A stretch of 64,000 bases of DNA from Candidatus Flexifilum breve (GTDB taxonomy: Bacteria > Chloroflexota > Anaerolineae > Aggregatilineales > Phototrophicaceae): the NCBI GenBank assembly GCA_016717205.1, contig JADKGC010000012.1, positions 112,874-176,873 of the forward strand, given 5' to 3'. The notes below the pieces were generated by a model. It made no database searches and was not told the DNA's origin. It saw nothing but the letters and a program-made list of their open reading frames with translations. Below, piece after piece: positions 7,293-15,083 of this stretch. The position numbers and the translations under genes are program-made. The stretch's first letter is position 1. The number at the start of each line of letters is the position of its first letter.

Positions 7293-8477
7293 GTGATTGA
7301 AGGCAGAATAAGATGGCTCAGGCGGAAACACATTTCCCCCACCACAGTAGCCGAACATGTACGGATGCGCCCCGGCATGTATTTCGGCTCAGTCGATCAA
7401 AGAGGTTTGGATGCGTGGTTGGGGCGTCTGCTGGACGATCCGCTCGATGAAGCAGTGGCCGGAGACTGCGATCATATCGAGTTGACCTTCCGAGAAGCAA
7501 ATGAAATCGTGGTGTCGAATAACGGGCGCGGATTACCGGTCAATTTTGCAGCCTATCCAACACGACCTGAAGTGAAGGCTGTGCCTGAGAGGCGGTTGCT
7601 TGACTACATAATGGTCATTGGCAGTGCGAAACGAGTCGATGGAGAATACCGCATCGCCCCAAGCATGTTCAATAATGCACTTGTGCCCATCAATGCGGCT
7701 TCCGAGATCTGTCTTGTCGAGATAAAACGCGACGGCCATCTGTGGCGACAGGAATATCATCAGGGTGTGCCAGGGAGCGATCTTGTACAGATACGAAATC
7801 TCGGAGCGGACGAGCAGACTGGCACGAAAATTGCCCTGCGCCCTGATTTCACCATTTTTGAACGCAACGGTTTCGATTATGCGCAATGGGTTAATCGCTT
7901 TCAAGAACTGGCGTGCCTTCTGCCAAACGTGACTTTTGCCATTCGCGATGAGCGGACAGGACAGCACGAAGATTTTCACTTTCCCGAAGGACTCATCGCG
8001 CTGCTCAATGAGTTGAACCGAAATCGAACCCCGGTGCATCCGGTGGTCGCGGGGCACAGCACATGGCGGATGCAAACAGGTTCGAGGCAGCCTTATACCG
8101 TAACGGCAGACATCGCATTCCAATATGTCGATGCGGACGACACGGTTGTGCTGAGCTATGCGAATCATGACCGTGTTGCTGGCGGGTTGTTCGTCGATGT
8201 GGCGCTCTCCGAGATTTACCGACGACTGGATCATTCGCTAAAGCCCTTTGGCTCTATCTCGCGCCGGTCGGCCATGCGTGGCCTAACGCTGGTTATCCAT
8301 GTGCGTCATCCTCATCCCCATCTTGATAGTTCGTCTAACCCGAAACTCCTAAATCCTGATGCGACCCCGGTTGTCGCCGCTGCACTGGGGGACGCATATT
8401 CAATGCCGCACCGTAAGGAACTCGAAGCCTTTCTCAAACAGAAAGGGCGGCTGAGAAAACGCCGCCGATATTTGTAG
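7293..8477 (+). CDS. GyrB/ParE N-terminal-like protein lacking ATPase residues and TOPRIM domain
   Basis: A 394-aa protein that aligns with the first half of DNA gyrase B: VRMRPGMYFGSVDQRGLDAW, DEAVAGDCDHIEL, NNGRGLP, EIKRDGHLWRQEYHQGVP, DFHFPEGLIALLNELNRNRT, and ALGDAY near the end of the transducer domain. It stops before the TOPRIM region (no EGDSAGG). By eye, every ATP residue of E. coli GyrB is changed. Glu42 is Arg45 here, Asn46 is Asp49 and Asp73 is Asn76. The GGLHGVG lid is absent (APSMFNNALV instead), and the QTK motif is SSN. It cannot be a working gyrase ATPase, but the ORF is intact. The start is GTG (7293), with GGAGG 15 bp upstream. The C-terminus is basic (KGRLRKRRRYL), so it may bind DNA. 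Confidence 0.8.
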   Translation: MIEGRIRWLRRKHISPTTVAEHVRMRPGMYFGSVDQRGLDAWLGRLLDDPLDEAVAGDCDHIELTFREANEIVVSNNGRGLPVNFAAYPTRPEVKAVPERRLLDYIMVIGSAKRVDGEYRIAPSMFNNALVPINAASEICLVEIKRDGHLWRQEYHQGVPGSDLVQIRNLGADEQTGTKIALRPDFTIFERNGFDYAQWVNRFQELACLLPNVTFAIRDERTGQHEDFHFPEGLIALLNELNRNRTPVHPVVAGHSTWRMQTGSRQPYTVTADIAFQYVDADDTVVLSYANHDRVAGGLFVDVALSEIYRRLDHSLKPFGSISRRSAMRGLTLVIHVRHPHPHLDSSSNPKLLNPDATPVVAAALGDAYSMPHRKELEAFLKQKGRLRKRRRYL

Positions 8478-8499
8478 GGGCGCGGAGCGCCCCTACAAA
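8471..8499. repeat. Palindromic repeat, GTAGGGGCGC family (copy 1)
   Basis: A perfect inverted repeat: TTTGTAGGGGCGC (8471-8483), GGA, GCGCCCCTACAAA (8487-8499). It contains the stop codon of the GyrB-like gene and sits between two convergent genes. Close relatives occur at 51085-51112 and 59602-59629, also just after stop codons. It has no T-tract, so it may stabilise 3' ends rather than terminate transcription. Confidence 0.75.
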
Positions 8500-8516
8500 C
8501 GAGTTGTATATATTCC

Positions 8517-10214
8517 TCACGCGGCGAATTCAGCGTATGTGCCGTTGAACACGGTCATGCGTCCGTCTTCGATCTGCCAGATCTGCGTCGCCAGTTCCGC
8601 GATCAAATAGCGGTCGTGCGACACGAGCAGAATCGTCCCCTCGAAGTGTTCCAGCGCCTCCTGCAAAATCTCCTGCGCCTGAATGTCGAGGTGATTGGTC
8701 GGCTCGTCCAGCAGCAGGAAGTTCGCGCCCTGCTGCGCGAGGATCGCCAGCGCCAGTCGCCCACGTTCGCCGCCGCTCAACGCCCCGACAGGCTTGAACA
8801 CGTCGTCATTGCGGAACAGGTACTGTCCCAGCACATTGCGTGCTTGTCCCGGTTTCATCGGTTTGTGGCGGATGAGTTCGTCCAGCACCGTGTTCTCCAG
8901 ATTGAGTGCCTCGTGCGCCTGCGAGAAATACGCGGGCTTGATGTTGATCCCCAACTGCAACTTGCCCGCCAGCGGCGCGAGTTCGCCTGTCAGCGTCTTG
9001 AGGAAGGTCGTCTTGCCCGTGCCATTCCCGCCGATCAGCGCGGCACACTCCCCGCGCAGCAGGGCGATGTTGTCGCCTGCGAACAGCGGGTGATCAGCAT
9101 AGCCGATCTTCAGCCCGTTCGTGCGCAAGACCAGATCGCCGCCGCGTTCGCCCACCTTGATGCGCATACTCAGGCGCGGCGGGCGGATGTTGGGCGAGTC
9201 GAGCGTCTTGAGCATGTGCTCGACTTCTGCCACGCCGAGCAAACCGGGGTTGCCGATGCCCGTATCCATCCAATTCTTCGCGTCTTTGAACGCCAGCAAG
9301 CCGAGCTCGTGAATCGCGGTCAGTTCGCGGCCCAAGCGGCGTAAGCGACCGACGGCTTGCGCGTTGGTGCTGGCGCGGGCGATGTTCTTCTTGACGTAGT
9401 CCAGCTCTTTCGACAGGCGTTCGACTTCTTCCTGATACACCTTGTCGCGCCGCTCCCAGCGTTCCTGCCGCTGGCGCACGTAGGCGCTGTAGTTGCCACG
9501 ATACGTCTCCATGCCCGCACGCGACATCTCCCAGATCGTGTTGACGGTGCGATCCAGAAAGTAGCGGTCATGGCTGACGATCAGCAGCGCGCCGTCCCAC
9601 TTGTAGAGCGTTTTTTCCAGCCACGCGACCGTTTCGATGTCGAGGTGGTTGGTCGGCTCGTCCAGAATCAGCAGATCAGGGCGTTCGAGCAGCAGCTTGG
9701 CCAGCAGTGCGCGTGTCTTTTGCCCGCCGCTCAACTTGGTCAGCGGCAGATCGTAATGGCGGTCGCTGAAGCCGAGGCCGCTTAACGTCTGTTCGATGCG
9801 CAGGTCGTAGTCGTAGCCGCCCGCCTGCATGAAGGCTTCCTGCCGTGTCCCGTACTCGTCAAGCAGGTCGGGTTCGTCAACCAAGCGATGCGCCAGCGCA
9901 GTGAGCGCCGCTTCTTCAGCCTGCAGCGGCGCGAAGACGAGCAGCATTTCGTCGATCAGCGAGTTGGTGCGCTGCGCGAAGGCCTCAATCGCCTCCTGTC
10001 GCAAATAGCCGAGCCGCGTGCCGCGCGCTATATGCACGCCACCCGTCGGCGATTCTTCGAGTCCGGCGAGGATGCGCAGCAGCGTCGTTTTGCCAATGCC
10101 GTTCGCGCCGACCAGCCCGATCTTCGCGCCGTGCGGAATATTCACGGTGATGCCGCTGAAAACAGTGAACGCGCCATACTGTTGACTGAAGTTGTTCGCG
10201 TTGAGAATGCTCAT
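8517..10214 (-). CDS. ABC-F family ATPase, second copy
   Basis: About 565 aa with two ABC domains and no membrane segments. Domain 1 has Walker A GANGIGKT, signature LSGGQKT and LILDEPTNHLD. Domain 2 has GGNGTGKT, LSGGERG and LLLDEPTNHLD. The linker (RQERWERRDKVYQEEVERL) is charged and helical. It differs clearly from the ABC-F at 3816, so the two are not a recent duplication. The start MSILNANNF at 10212-10214 is supported by AGAAAGG upstream. It begins one base after the stop of the GNAT gene, so the two are translationally coupled. The pair sits behind a leader with its own promoter and terminator (11141-11420), suggesting induction by a translation-targeting stress. Confidence 0.88.
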   Translation of the reverse strand: MSILNANNFSQQYGAFTVFSGITVNIPHGAKIGLVGANGIGKTTLLRILAGLEESPTGGVHIARGTRLGYLRQEAIEAFAQRTNSLIDEMLLVFAPLQAEEAALTALAHRLVDEPDLLDEYGTRQEAFMQAGGYDYDLRIEQTLSGLGFSDRHYDLPLTKLSGGQKTRALLAKLLLERPDLLILDEPTNHLDIETVAWLEKTLYKWDGALLIVSHDRYFLDRTVNTIWEMSRAGMETYRGNYSAYVRQRQERWERRDKVYQEEVERLSKELDYVKKNIARASTNAQAVGRLRRLGRELTAIHELGLLAFKDAKNWMDTGIGNPGLLGVAEVEHMLKTLDSPNIRPPRLSMRIKVGERGGDLVLRTNGLKIGYADHPLFAGDNIALLRGECAALIGGNGTGKTTFLKTLTGELAPLAGKLQLGINIKPAYFSQAHEALNLENTVLDELIRHKPMKPGQARNVLGQYLFRNDDVFKPVGALSGGERGRLALAILAQQGANFLLLDEPTNHLDIQAQEILQEALEHFEGTILLVSHDRYLIAELATQIWQIEDGRMTVFNGTYAEFAA

Positions 10215-10215
10215 G

Positions 10216-11124
10216 TTAGATTGCCTTTCTGTACACGATGATCTTGCCCCGCGTCTGGAAGCCCAGTTTGCGGTAGACCTCGCTTGCGTCGTGGTTTTCG
10301 TAGGGATAAACGTGTGCTTCGGTCGCGCCCGCCGCTTGCATGCGGCGCAGTCCTTCGTAGATGACGGCGCGGCACAGCCCCAGCTTGCGGAAATCGGGAT
10401 GGGTGCCGACCGGTTCAAACAAGCCGATACTGTTTTCGACATCGACCCACCCCTGCGCAAAGGCTGCGAACTGTCCATCGGGGGCGACGACCACCACGTC
10501 GAGATCTAGGTGGTAATCGGGCGCAGTGGTCATGAAGCTGTGGTACTTGTCGGCGGGTTTGCGGAACACAGCACGGTGCACTGCCGCCCGGGCTTCCGCT
10601 TCATGAATTCCGCTCACGGTACGCAGTGTGAAACCGTCCGGGATGGGCGCTGTGGGAAGGCCGCTGCTGAGATCGAACGCCGTGTAGAGCGACGGATTCG
10701 CAGCGTCTGGCGTAAAGCCGTGCGCCGCCAGCAGGTCGCTCCAGACCGGATCGTCCATGAAGACAAATTCGGTACTGAGTTCCGCTTCTCCGGCATATCT
10801 AGCGCGTTCGGTGGCGCGTTCGACCGTCCACGCCAGCATGTCAGCCCGGTGTGCGCCCCGCCGCTCGTCAGGGTGCACGAATAGATCGAAAACGCCCTTC
10901 GGCGAGAACAGCGACCAGCCGAGCACGGCGTCGCCGTCGCGCCACACGTAAGCGCTCTCGCGCAGGTCACAGTTTTTCGCTGGCAGAATGTAGTACAGCC
11001 ACCAATTGAGGTCGCCGATATGCACATAGCCGGAATGTTGCGACGCCTGCATACCTGCGGTCAGGATCGAGCGCATCGCCTGGAAGTCTTTGTCGCCGCT
11101 AAAGGGCTGAGGTTGTAACGCCAT
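10216..11124 (-). CDS. GNAT-family N-acetyltransferase
   Basis: About 302 aa with probably two GNAT-like halves; the C-terminal half carries the acetyl-CoA region (GLFEPVGTHPDFRKLGLCRA). The ending (EVYRKLGFQTRGKIIVYRKA) is the usual GNAT close. It should transfer an acetyl group from acetyl-CoA to an amine; the acceptor is unknown. The ATG at 11122-11124 (MALQPQPF) has GGAGA upstream. The longer in-frame start would translate the terminator hairpin, so it is rejected. Its partner is the coupled ABC-F gene. An acetyltransferase plus a ribosome-protection-type ABC-F behind an attenuator could be a resistance operon, but that is inference. Confidence 0.8.
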   Translation of the reverse strand: MALQPQPFSGDKDFQAMRSILTAGMQASQHSGYVHIGDLNWWLYYILPAKNCDLRESAYVWRDGDAVLGWSLFSPKGVFDLFVHPDERRGAHRADMLAWTVERATERARYAGEAELSTEFVFMDDPVWSDLLAAHGFTPDAANPSLYTAFDLSSGLPTAPIPDGFTLRTVSGIHEAEARAAVHRAVFRKPADKYHSFMTTAPDYHLDLDVVVVAPDGQFAAFAQGWVDVENSIGLFEPVGTHPDFRKLGLCRAVIYEGLRRMQAAGATEAHVYPYENHDASEVYRKLGFQTRGKIIVYRKAI

Positions 11125-11140
11125 GAGTTCGTCTCCACTG

Positions 11141-11184
11141 GAAAATAAAAAACGCCGCATCGGATCATGTTGACCCATGCGGCG
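11141..11184 (-). terminator. Strong intrinsic terminator in the leader of the GNAT-ABC-F operon
   Basis: On the minus strand CGCCGCAT (11184-11177) pairs with ATGCGGCG (11160-11153). The inner GGGTCA/TGATCC extends the stem and ACA forms the loop. It is followed by TTTTTTATTTT. It ends about 17 bp before the GNAT start codon and just ahead of its GGAGA. With the promoter at 11392-11420 it defines a leader of about 240 nt, so termination is probably conditional. Confidence 0.75.
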
Positions 11185-11293
11185 CAATTCGTCTCAGCAC
11201 ACGGCTATCCAAGTGGAGCGCCGGGAGATAGGAATGTCAAAACACATGCAGCATAGGTCAGCAGCAAGCAGAAAAAGCCTACTATGGGGCTTC

Positions 11294-11317
11294 TTAGCTC
11301 TGTCTGACCGTTAACAT
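11294..11317 (-). CDS. Putative second leader peptide MLTVRQS
   Basis: A 7-codon ORF inside the leader. It has an AAAGG Shine-Dalgarno (11328-11324) six bases before the ATG and ends in TAA. The short GACC/GGTC hairpin could cover its start codon. It is directly followed by a small hairpin (AAGCC/GGCTT plus T-run, about 11276-11294). Its size resembles the minimal leader peptides of macrolide-inducible genes, but no stalling motif can be proved. Confidence 0.4.
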   Translation of the reverse strand: MLTVRQS

Positions 11318-11344
11318 GGTCGGCCTTTCACTCTCTCGGACACA

Positions 11345-11386
11345 TCAGGACGAGGGCAGCGAACCCGGTTCGCCACGCTGCGCCAT
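11345..11386 (-). CDS. Putative first leader peptide (leaderless uORF)
   Basis: A 13-codon ORF (MAQRGEPGSLPSS) whose ATG sits at the predicted transcription start of the promoter at 11392-11420, ending in TGA. A perfect hairpin (GCGAAC, loop CGG, GTTCGC) lies inside it. The arrangement mirrors the uORF at 3640-3726 in front of the other ABC-F gene. Confidence 0.4.
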   Translation of the reverse strand: MAQRGEPGSLPSS

Positions 11387-11391
11387 GAGCT

Positions 11392-11420
11392 ATTAAACGA
11401 CAAACACGCGTCTCTGTCAA
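11392..11420 (-). promoter_or_regulatory. Sigma70-type promoter of the GNAT-ABC-F leader
   Basis: On the minus strand TTGACA (11420-11415), 17-bp spacer, TTTAAT (11397-11392). This is close to consensus. The predicted start is about 11385-11386, roughly 260 bp before the GNAT start codon. It lies between the methyltransferase stop (11450) and the leader. Confidence 0.65.
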
Positions 11421-11449
11421 CTAGGAAAACGCATGAGGGGTCAGAACGG

Positions 11450-11971
11450 TTAGTTCTCGCTGACTGCGCTGCAGAATTCGCCGCGAAAGCGGCTCGGATG
11501 CGTGGCGAGCAGCGACGTGCGCCGGAAGCCTGCCGCCGGAGCCAGCTCAGACCATGTGTGATACGAGAGCGGGTGCGGTACCCACTGATTGCCGCGATCC
11601 GTGTTGTACTCGACGAGCACGAACTGCCCACCGGGGCGGATGAACGCGCGAATGGTGGCCAGCAGGGCTTCTTTGTCCTTATAGAAATGCAGCGAATTCG
11701 CCATCAGCACACCATCGAGCGGCGGCAGTTGAAAGTTTTGGCGAAAGTCGAGGTGACGGTAGTAGACTTTGGCGTGTGGAAAGCGCGCTTGCATAGCCGA
11801 TTCCTGCTCACGCAGCGCCGCCTGATCCTTGTCAATCGAGTAGATCACGCCGTCTTTGCCGAGCAAATCGGCCAGCGCCAGCGTGAATGCCCCGGTGCCG
11901 GAGCCAAAATCTGCCCATGTGCCGCTGATGATACCGCCGCGAATCAAGTTCACATGATCGGTATGATTCAT
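11450..11971 (-). CDS. Class I SAM-dependent methyltransferase
   Basis: A 173-aa Rossmann-fold methyltransferase. Motif I is WADFGSGTGAFTLALA, the acidic end of strand 2 is YSIDKDQ, and motif IV is LDGVLMANSLHFY. The FVLVEYNTDRGNQW stretch resembles UbiE/arsenite-methyltransferase-like small enzymes. The substrate is unknown. It is divergent from the Gfo/Idh gene, with a 73-bp shared promoter region. No N-terminal extension or membrane segment is seen. Confidence 0.8.
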   Translation of the reverse strand: MNHTDHVNLIRGGIISGTWADFGSGTGAFTLALADLLGKDGVIYSIDKDQAALREQESAMQARFPHAKVYYRHLDFRQNFQLPPLDGVLMANSLHFYKDKEALLATIRAFIRPGGQFVLVEYNTDRGNQWVPHPLSYHTWSELAPAAGFRRTSLLATHPSRFRGEFCSAVSEN

Positions 11972-12044
11972 GGTACAACCCCTTGTCCATAACCTTGATT
12001 ATAATAATCCACACTGATCCGAATCTCGATGAGAGAACAGAACT

Positions 12045-13124
12045 ATGCAAAATCAAACGGAAAAACTCCGCGTAGGTGTAGTTGGTTTGGGCTGGGCTGG
12101 CGAAACGCACCTCAAGTCGTACCTCAATCTCCCGAATGTGGAAGTGGTCGCACTCGCGGAACCGCAGGAGGTGCGCCTCACCAATGTCGGTAAGACCTAC
12201 GGGATTGAGGCGCTGTACACGGATTACCGTGAGCTGATCGAACGCCCTGATCTGGATATCGTGAGCGTGGCGACGCCTAATCACCTGCACATGCCGGTGA
12301 CGGTCGCGGCACTGCAAAATCACAAGCATGTTCTGTGCGAAAAGCCGCTGGCACGGTCGGGCGCGGAGAGCCGCCAGATGGTCGAAGCGGCGCAGGCTGC
12401 GGGGTGCGTGCTGGAAGTCGCGTTCAATCACCGGCAGCGCGGCGACGTGCAGGTGCTTAAGAACTATGTCGATACAGGCGCGTTAGGGCGTGTGTATCAC
12501 GGCAAAGCGACCTGGATGCGGCGCAGCGGGATTCCCGGCATGGGCGGGTGGTTTACGAGCCGCGAAATGGCCGGCGGTGGTCCGATGATCGACCTCGGCG
12601 TGCACGTCCTCGATATGATCCTCTACCTGATGAAAGAACCACAGGTGGTCTCGGTCAGTGCGGCGACGTATTCCGAGCTCGGCCCGCGCGGACGCGGCAG
12701 TCGCAATCAAACGCTCGTCGGGACGGGCGGTTATGAAGTCGAAGACTTGGCGACCGCATTCCTGCGCCTTGCCGACGGCGCGACGCTGCTGGTCGAAGCG
12801 AGTTGGGCGGTCTACGGCAAGGCAGCGGATGACTTCGGCGTGACTTTGTACGGCACGGATGGCGGCGCGGATATCACCGTGAAGAACTACGGGTGGGAAG
12901 ACACCCTCACGATTTACAACGATACGGCGGGTGTGCCCTCAGAAATTCGCCCGCGTGTCTGGCGTGGAGAAGGGCACCAGGCGGTCGTGCGCAACTTTGT
13001 GAACACGGTCCGGTCCGGTGACTGGTCAGCCCATGATGGCAGTGAAGGTATGCGGCGCACGGAAATCATCGATGCGTGCTATAAATCTGCGCTTGAAGGT
13101 CGCGAGGTGCGGGTCGGAGAATGA
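12045..13124 (+). CDS. Gfo/Idh/MocA-family oxidoreductase
   Basis: A 359-aa NAD(P)-dependent dehydrogenase of the glucose-fructose oxidoreductase/inositol dehydrogenase family. The N-terminal Rossmann fold starts LRVGVVGLGWAGETHLKSYL, with ATPNHLH and the diagnostic LCEKPLAR (the EKP catalytic lysine). The C-terminal alpha/beta domain includes GGGPMIDLGVHVLDMILYL with the catalytic His. It probably oxidises or reduces a sugar or cyclitol; the substrate is not readable. The TIR-WD40 gene starts one base after its stop codon, so they are likely co-transcribed. Confidence 0.87.
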   Translation: MQNQTEKLRVGVVGLGWAGETHLKSYLNLPNVEVVALAEPQEVRLTNVGKTYGIEALYTDYRELIERPDLDIVSVATPNHLHMPVTVAALQNHKHVLCEKPLARSGAESRQMVEAAQAAGCVLEVAFNHRQRGDVQVLKNYVDTGALGRVYHGKATWMRRSGIPGMGGWFTSREMAGGGPMIDLGVHVLDMILYLMKEPQVVSVSAATYSELGPRGRGSRNQTLVGTGGYEVEDLATAFLRLADGATLLVEASWAVYGKAADDFGVTLYGTDGGADITVKNYGWEDTLTIYNDTAGVPSEIRPRVWRGEGHQAVVRNFVNTVRSGDWSAHDGSEGMRRTEIIDACYKSALEGREVRVGE

Positions 13125-13125
13125 T

Positions 13126-15036
13126 ATGAAAATCTTTATCAGCTATGCACGTGTGAATCGCAAGCAGGTTGAAACGCTGGAAAAGCTCCTCACTGACTTA
13201 GGGCACGATGCGTGGTTTGATAGAGAAATCGTGGCGGGTGAGGATTGGTGGAAGAGTATCACTTCGTCAATTGAACGGTGCGAAGTGTTTGTGTTCGCGC
13301 TCTCGCCGCAATCGACCAATTCGTCGGCCTGCCGCGCGGAATTTCAATACGCGCTCGACCTGAATAAACCGATCCTGCCCGTAATGCTGCTCGACGCAGA
13401 ACTGCCCGTGGGCAAGCTGCGCGAGACGCAGTTCGTCAACGGGCGGGCGCTGAACCGCCCAGAAACTATCATCGAACTGTCGAAAGCACTATCTGTACTC
13501 AAAGATCGGGTGGCGGCAGGCGAATTTCCACCGCCTGATCCGCTGCCGTCGCGTCCGGCGTTTCCGTTTCCGCCCGACCCATTAGCGGAAATTCGCCAGA
13601 AACTTGAGCACATCGACACGCTGACTGAACAGGACATGCTCGAAATCGTCTACCAGTTGAGCGCAACCGCCCGCGTCGGCGCGAAGACGGAGCGCGAAGC
13701 CCTCACTATTCTGCGAGAAATCGCGCGGTATCCGCGCTCGACGCTGCGGGTTGTGCAGGTTGCGAAAGAAGCGATTCAACTGCGTAGTGGTCGACGAACC
13801 ATAGCAGTGTTCATCGGCGTCTCGATACTGGTGATCATTATGGTCGCCTTTACGGCAGTTGTGCTTACCAATCGGGCTCGGAATGATATCGAGCGCACCC
13901 GAAATGCTGGCGAAACGCAATCAGCCGTCCGGGCAGCCGAAACGCAAGTGGCTTTGAATAACCAGATTATGACGCTGAGTCAGGCAACAGGCACGCTCGA
14001 CTCTCGTTTACGCACGTTAGAAGCTGCCGAATATGTTCTACCTACCAGCACTGCAACTGCAACCCAATTGCTTGTTAGCAGTCCCGTAGCAACTCTCTCT
14101 TTTGTGCTTTCACGCGAGACTGTTAACTCATTTGCGCAAGTGTCGACCTATACCCACGATAACTCCTTGCGCTCGCTCGCGTTTAAGCCTGATGGTCAGA
14201 CGATTGCTTTGGGTGCGAGTGTTGGAACAATTTTGTTTTGGGAAATGGCATCCCAAGCCATTTCGCGTTCGATCGAACCGGACGACTGCCCAAATGTCAT
14301 CAGTCTAGACTACAGCTGGGATGGGCGTTTCCTGGCTTTTGTTTGCGACGGTCGAGGCGTCCGATTGATTGATCTTGACACATTAGGATCTGCTCATGCT
14401 CTTTCCACGAATGCAGCGAATGTTGTGCGCTTCAGTCCCGATGGACGCCAAGTCGCCGCCGGAATGGCGAACGGTGCCGTCAATATTTGGGATGTCAGTA
14501 CGAACGAGTTGGCGGCTCGTTTTGCGAGCGACACAAATGGTATTTGGGGAGTAGATTTCAGTAGAGATGGCTCAAGTTTGTTATCTGGGGGTACAGATGG
14601 AGTGCTGCGGATATTTAGCTTGAATGATGACACAGAAGCGTTCTCCATCGCGAATACGAACTCAACGCGGATCTATGATGTCGAATTCAGCCCGAACGGG
14701 GAATGGGTAGCGTGGAGCACAGCGTCGGCGAATATTTATCTGTGGAGTCTCGAAACTAGTGAGCAGTATCTGTTGCCTCGCGAACATATCGACTCTGTCT
14801 TTGACATAGATTTCACCCCAGACGGGCTGTATCTAGTTTCTGTTAGTGTGTATGGGCAAGTGATTGTGTGGGATGTTGCAGCACGTGAAAAGTTGCGATT
14901 GATCGATTACCGACGCGAATATAGTATTCCAGCTACCTTGGCGGTCATTGAGGAAGTTGCTCTCTCTCCTGATGGTACTATGTTTGCAACTGTAGGACGT
15001 GATGGGGTAATGCGCCTATGGGACTTCCGTAGCTAG
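13126..15036 (+). CDS. TIR domain - transmembrane - WD40 repeat protein
   Basis: A 636-aa protein. Residues 1-130 form a TIR domain (MKIFISYARVNRKQVE, WFDREIVAGEDWWKSI, FVFALSPQSTNSSACRAEF) with a Glu in the position used by NAD-cleaving TIRs. Residues 224-247 are one hydrophobic helix (TIAVFIGVSILVIIMVAFTA), followed by a polar, coiled-coil-like stretch. From about 335 to the end are five or six WD40 repeats, seen as repeated FSPDGRQVAAG / VNIWDVSTNE-type pairs. TIR supplies signalling or NADase activity, and the WD40 propeller probably senses a partner across the membrane. Such proteins occur in bacterial immunity and signalling, but no other defence gene is next to it. The ATG at 13126 is chosen because it begins the TIR fold. 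Confidence 0.85.
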   Translation: MKIFISYARVNRKQVETLEKLLTDLGHDAWFDREIVAGEDWWKSITSSIERCEVFVFALSPQSTNSSACRAEFQYALDLNKPILPVMLLDAELPVGKLRETQFVNGRALNRPETIIELSKALSVLKDRVAAGEFPPPDPLPSRPAFPFPPDPLAEIRQKLEHIDTLTEQDMLEIVYQLSATARVGAKTEREALTILREIARYPRSTLRVVQVAKEAIQLRSGRRTIAVFIGVSILVIIMVAFTAVVLTNRARNDIERTRNAGETQSAVRAAETQVALNNQIMTLSQATGTLDSRLRTLEAAEYVLPTSTATATQLLVSSPVATLSFVLSRETVNSFAQVSTYTHDNSLRSLAFKPDGQTIALGASVGTILFWEMASQAISRSIEPDDCPNVISLDYSWDGRFLAFVCDGRGVRLIDLDTLGSAHALSTNAANVVRFSPDGRQVAAGMANGAVNIWDVSTNELAARFASDTNGIWGVDFSRDGSSLLSGGTDGVLRIFSLNDDTEAFSIANTNSTRIYDVEFSPNGEWVAWSTASANIYLWSLETSEQYLLPREHIDSVFDIDFTPDGLYLVSVSVYGQVIVWDVAAREKLRLIDYRREYSIPATLAVIEEVALSPDGTMFATVGRDGVMRLWDFRS

Positions 15037-15047
15037 AGCCGAATAAT

Positions 15048-15068
15048 GGGACGAGTCAATCTCGTCCC
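15048..15068. terminator. Hairpin between convergent genes
   Basis: GGGACGAG (15048-15055), loop TCAAT, CTCGTCCC (15061-15068). A perfect 8-bp stem between the TIR-WD40 stop and the GH13 stop. The T-run is weak on both strands, so its role as a shared terminator is likely but not certain. Confidence 0.5.
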
Positions 15069-15083
15069 ACTAAAGACTGAAAA

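Noticed and set aside
8471..8499. The 13-bp inverted repeat as a rho-independent terminator.
   Set aside because: No T-tract on either strand, and its arms match a dispersed repeat family.
10215..10478. An 88-residue N-terminal extension of the ABC-F at 8517.
   Set aside because: It overlaps the GNAT gene in another frame and has no ABC similarity; MSILN at 10214 has a ribosome-binding site.
11143..11386. A T-box or other known riboswitch in the GNAT-ABC-F leader (AGCGTGGCGAACCGGG looks partly T-box-like).
   Set aside because: The T-box core is not matched, no specifier stem is seen, the terminator is about 170 nt away and the genes are not amino-acid related. The uORF attenuator reading fits better.
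13018..13125. A longer start for the TIR-WD40 gene inside the oxidoreductase.
   Set aside because: The TIR fold begins at MKIFISYAR (13126), which sits directly after the upstream stop.
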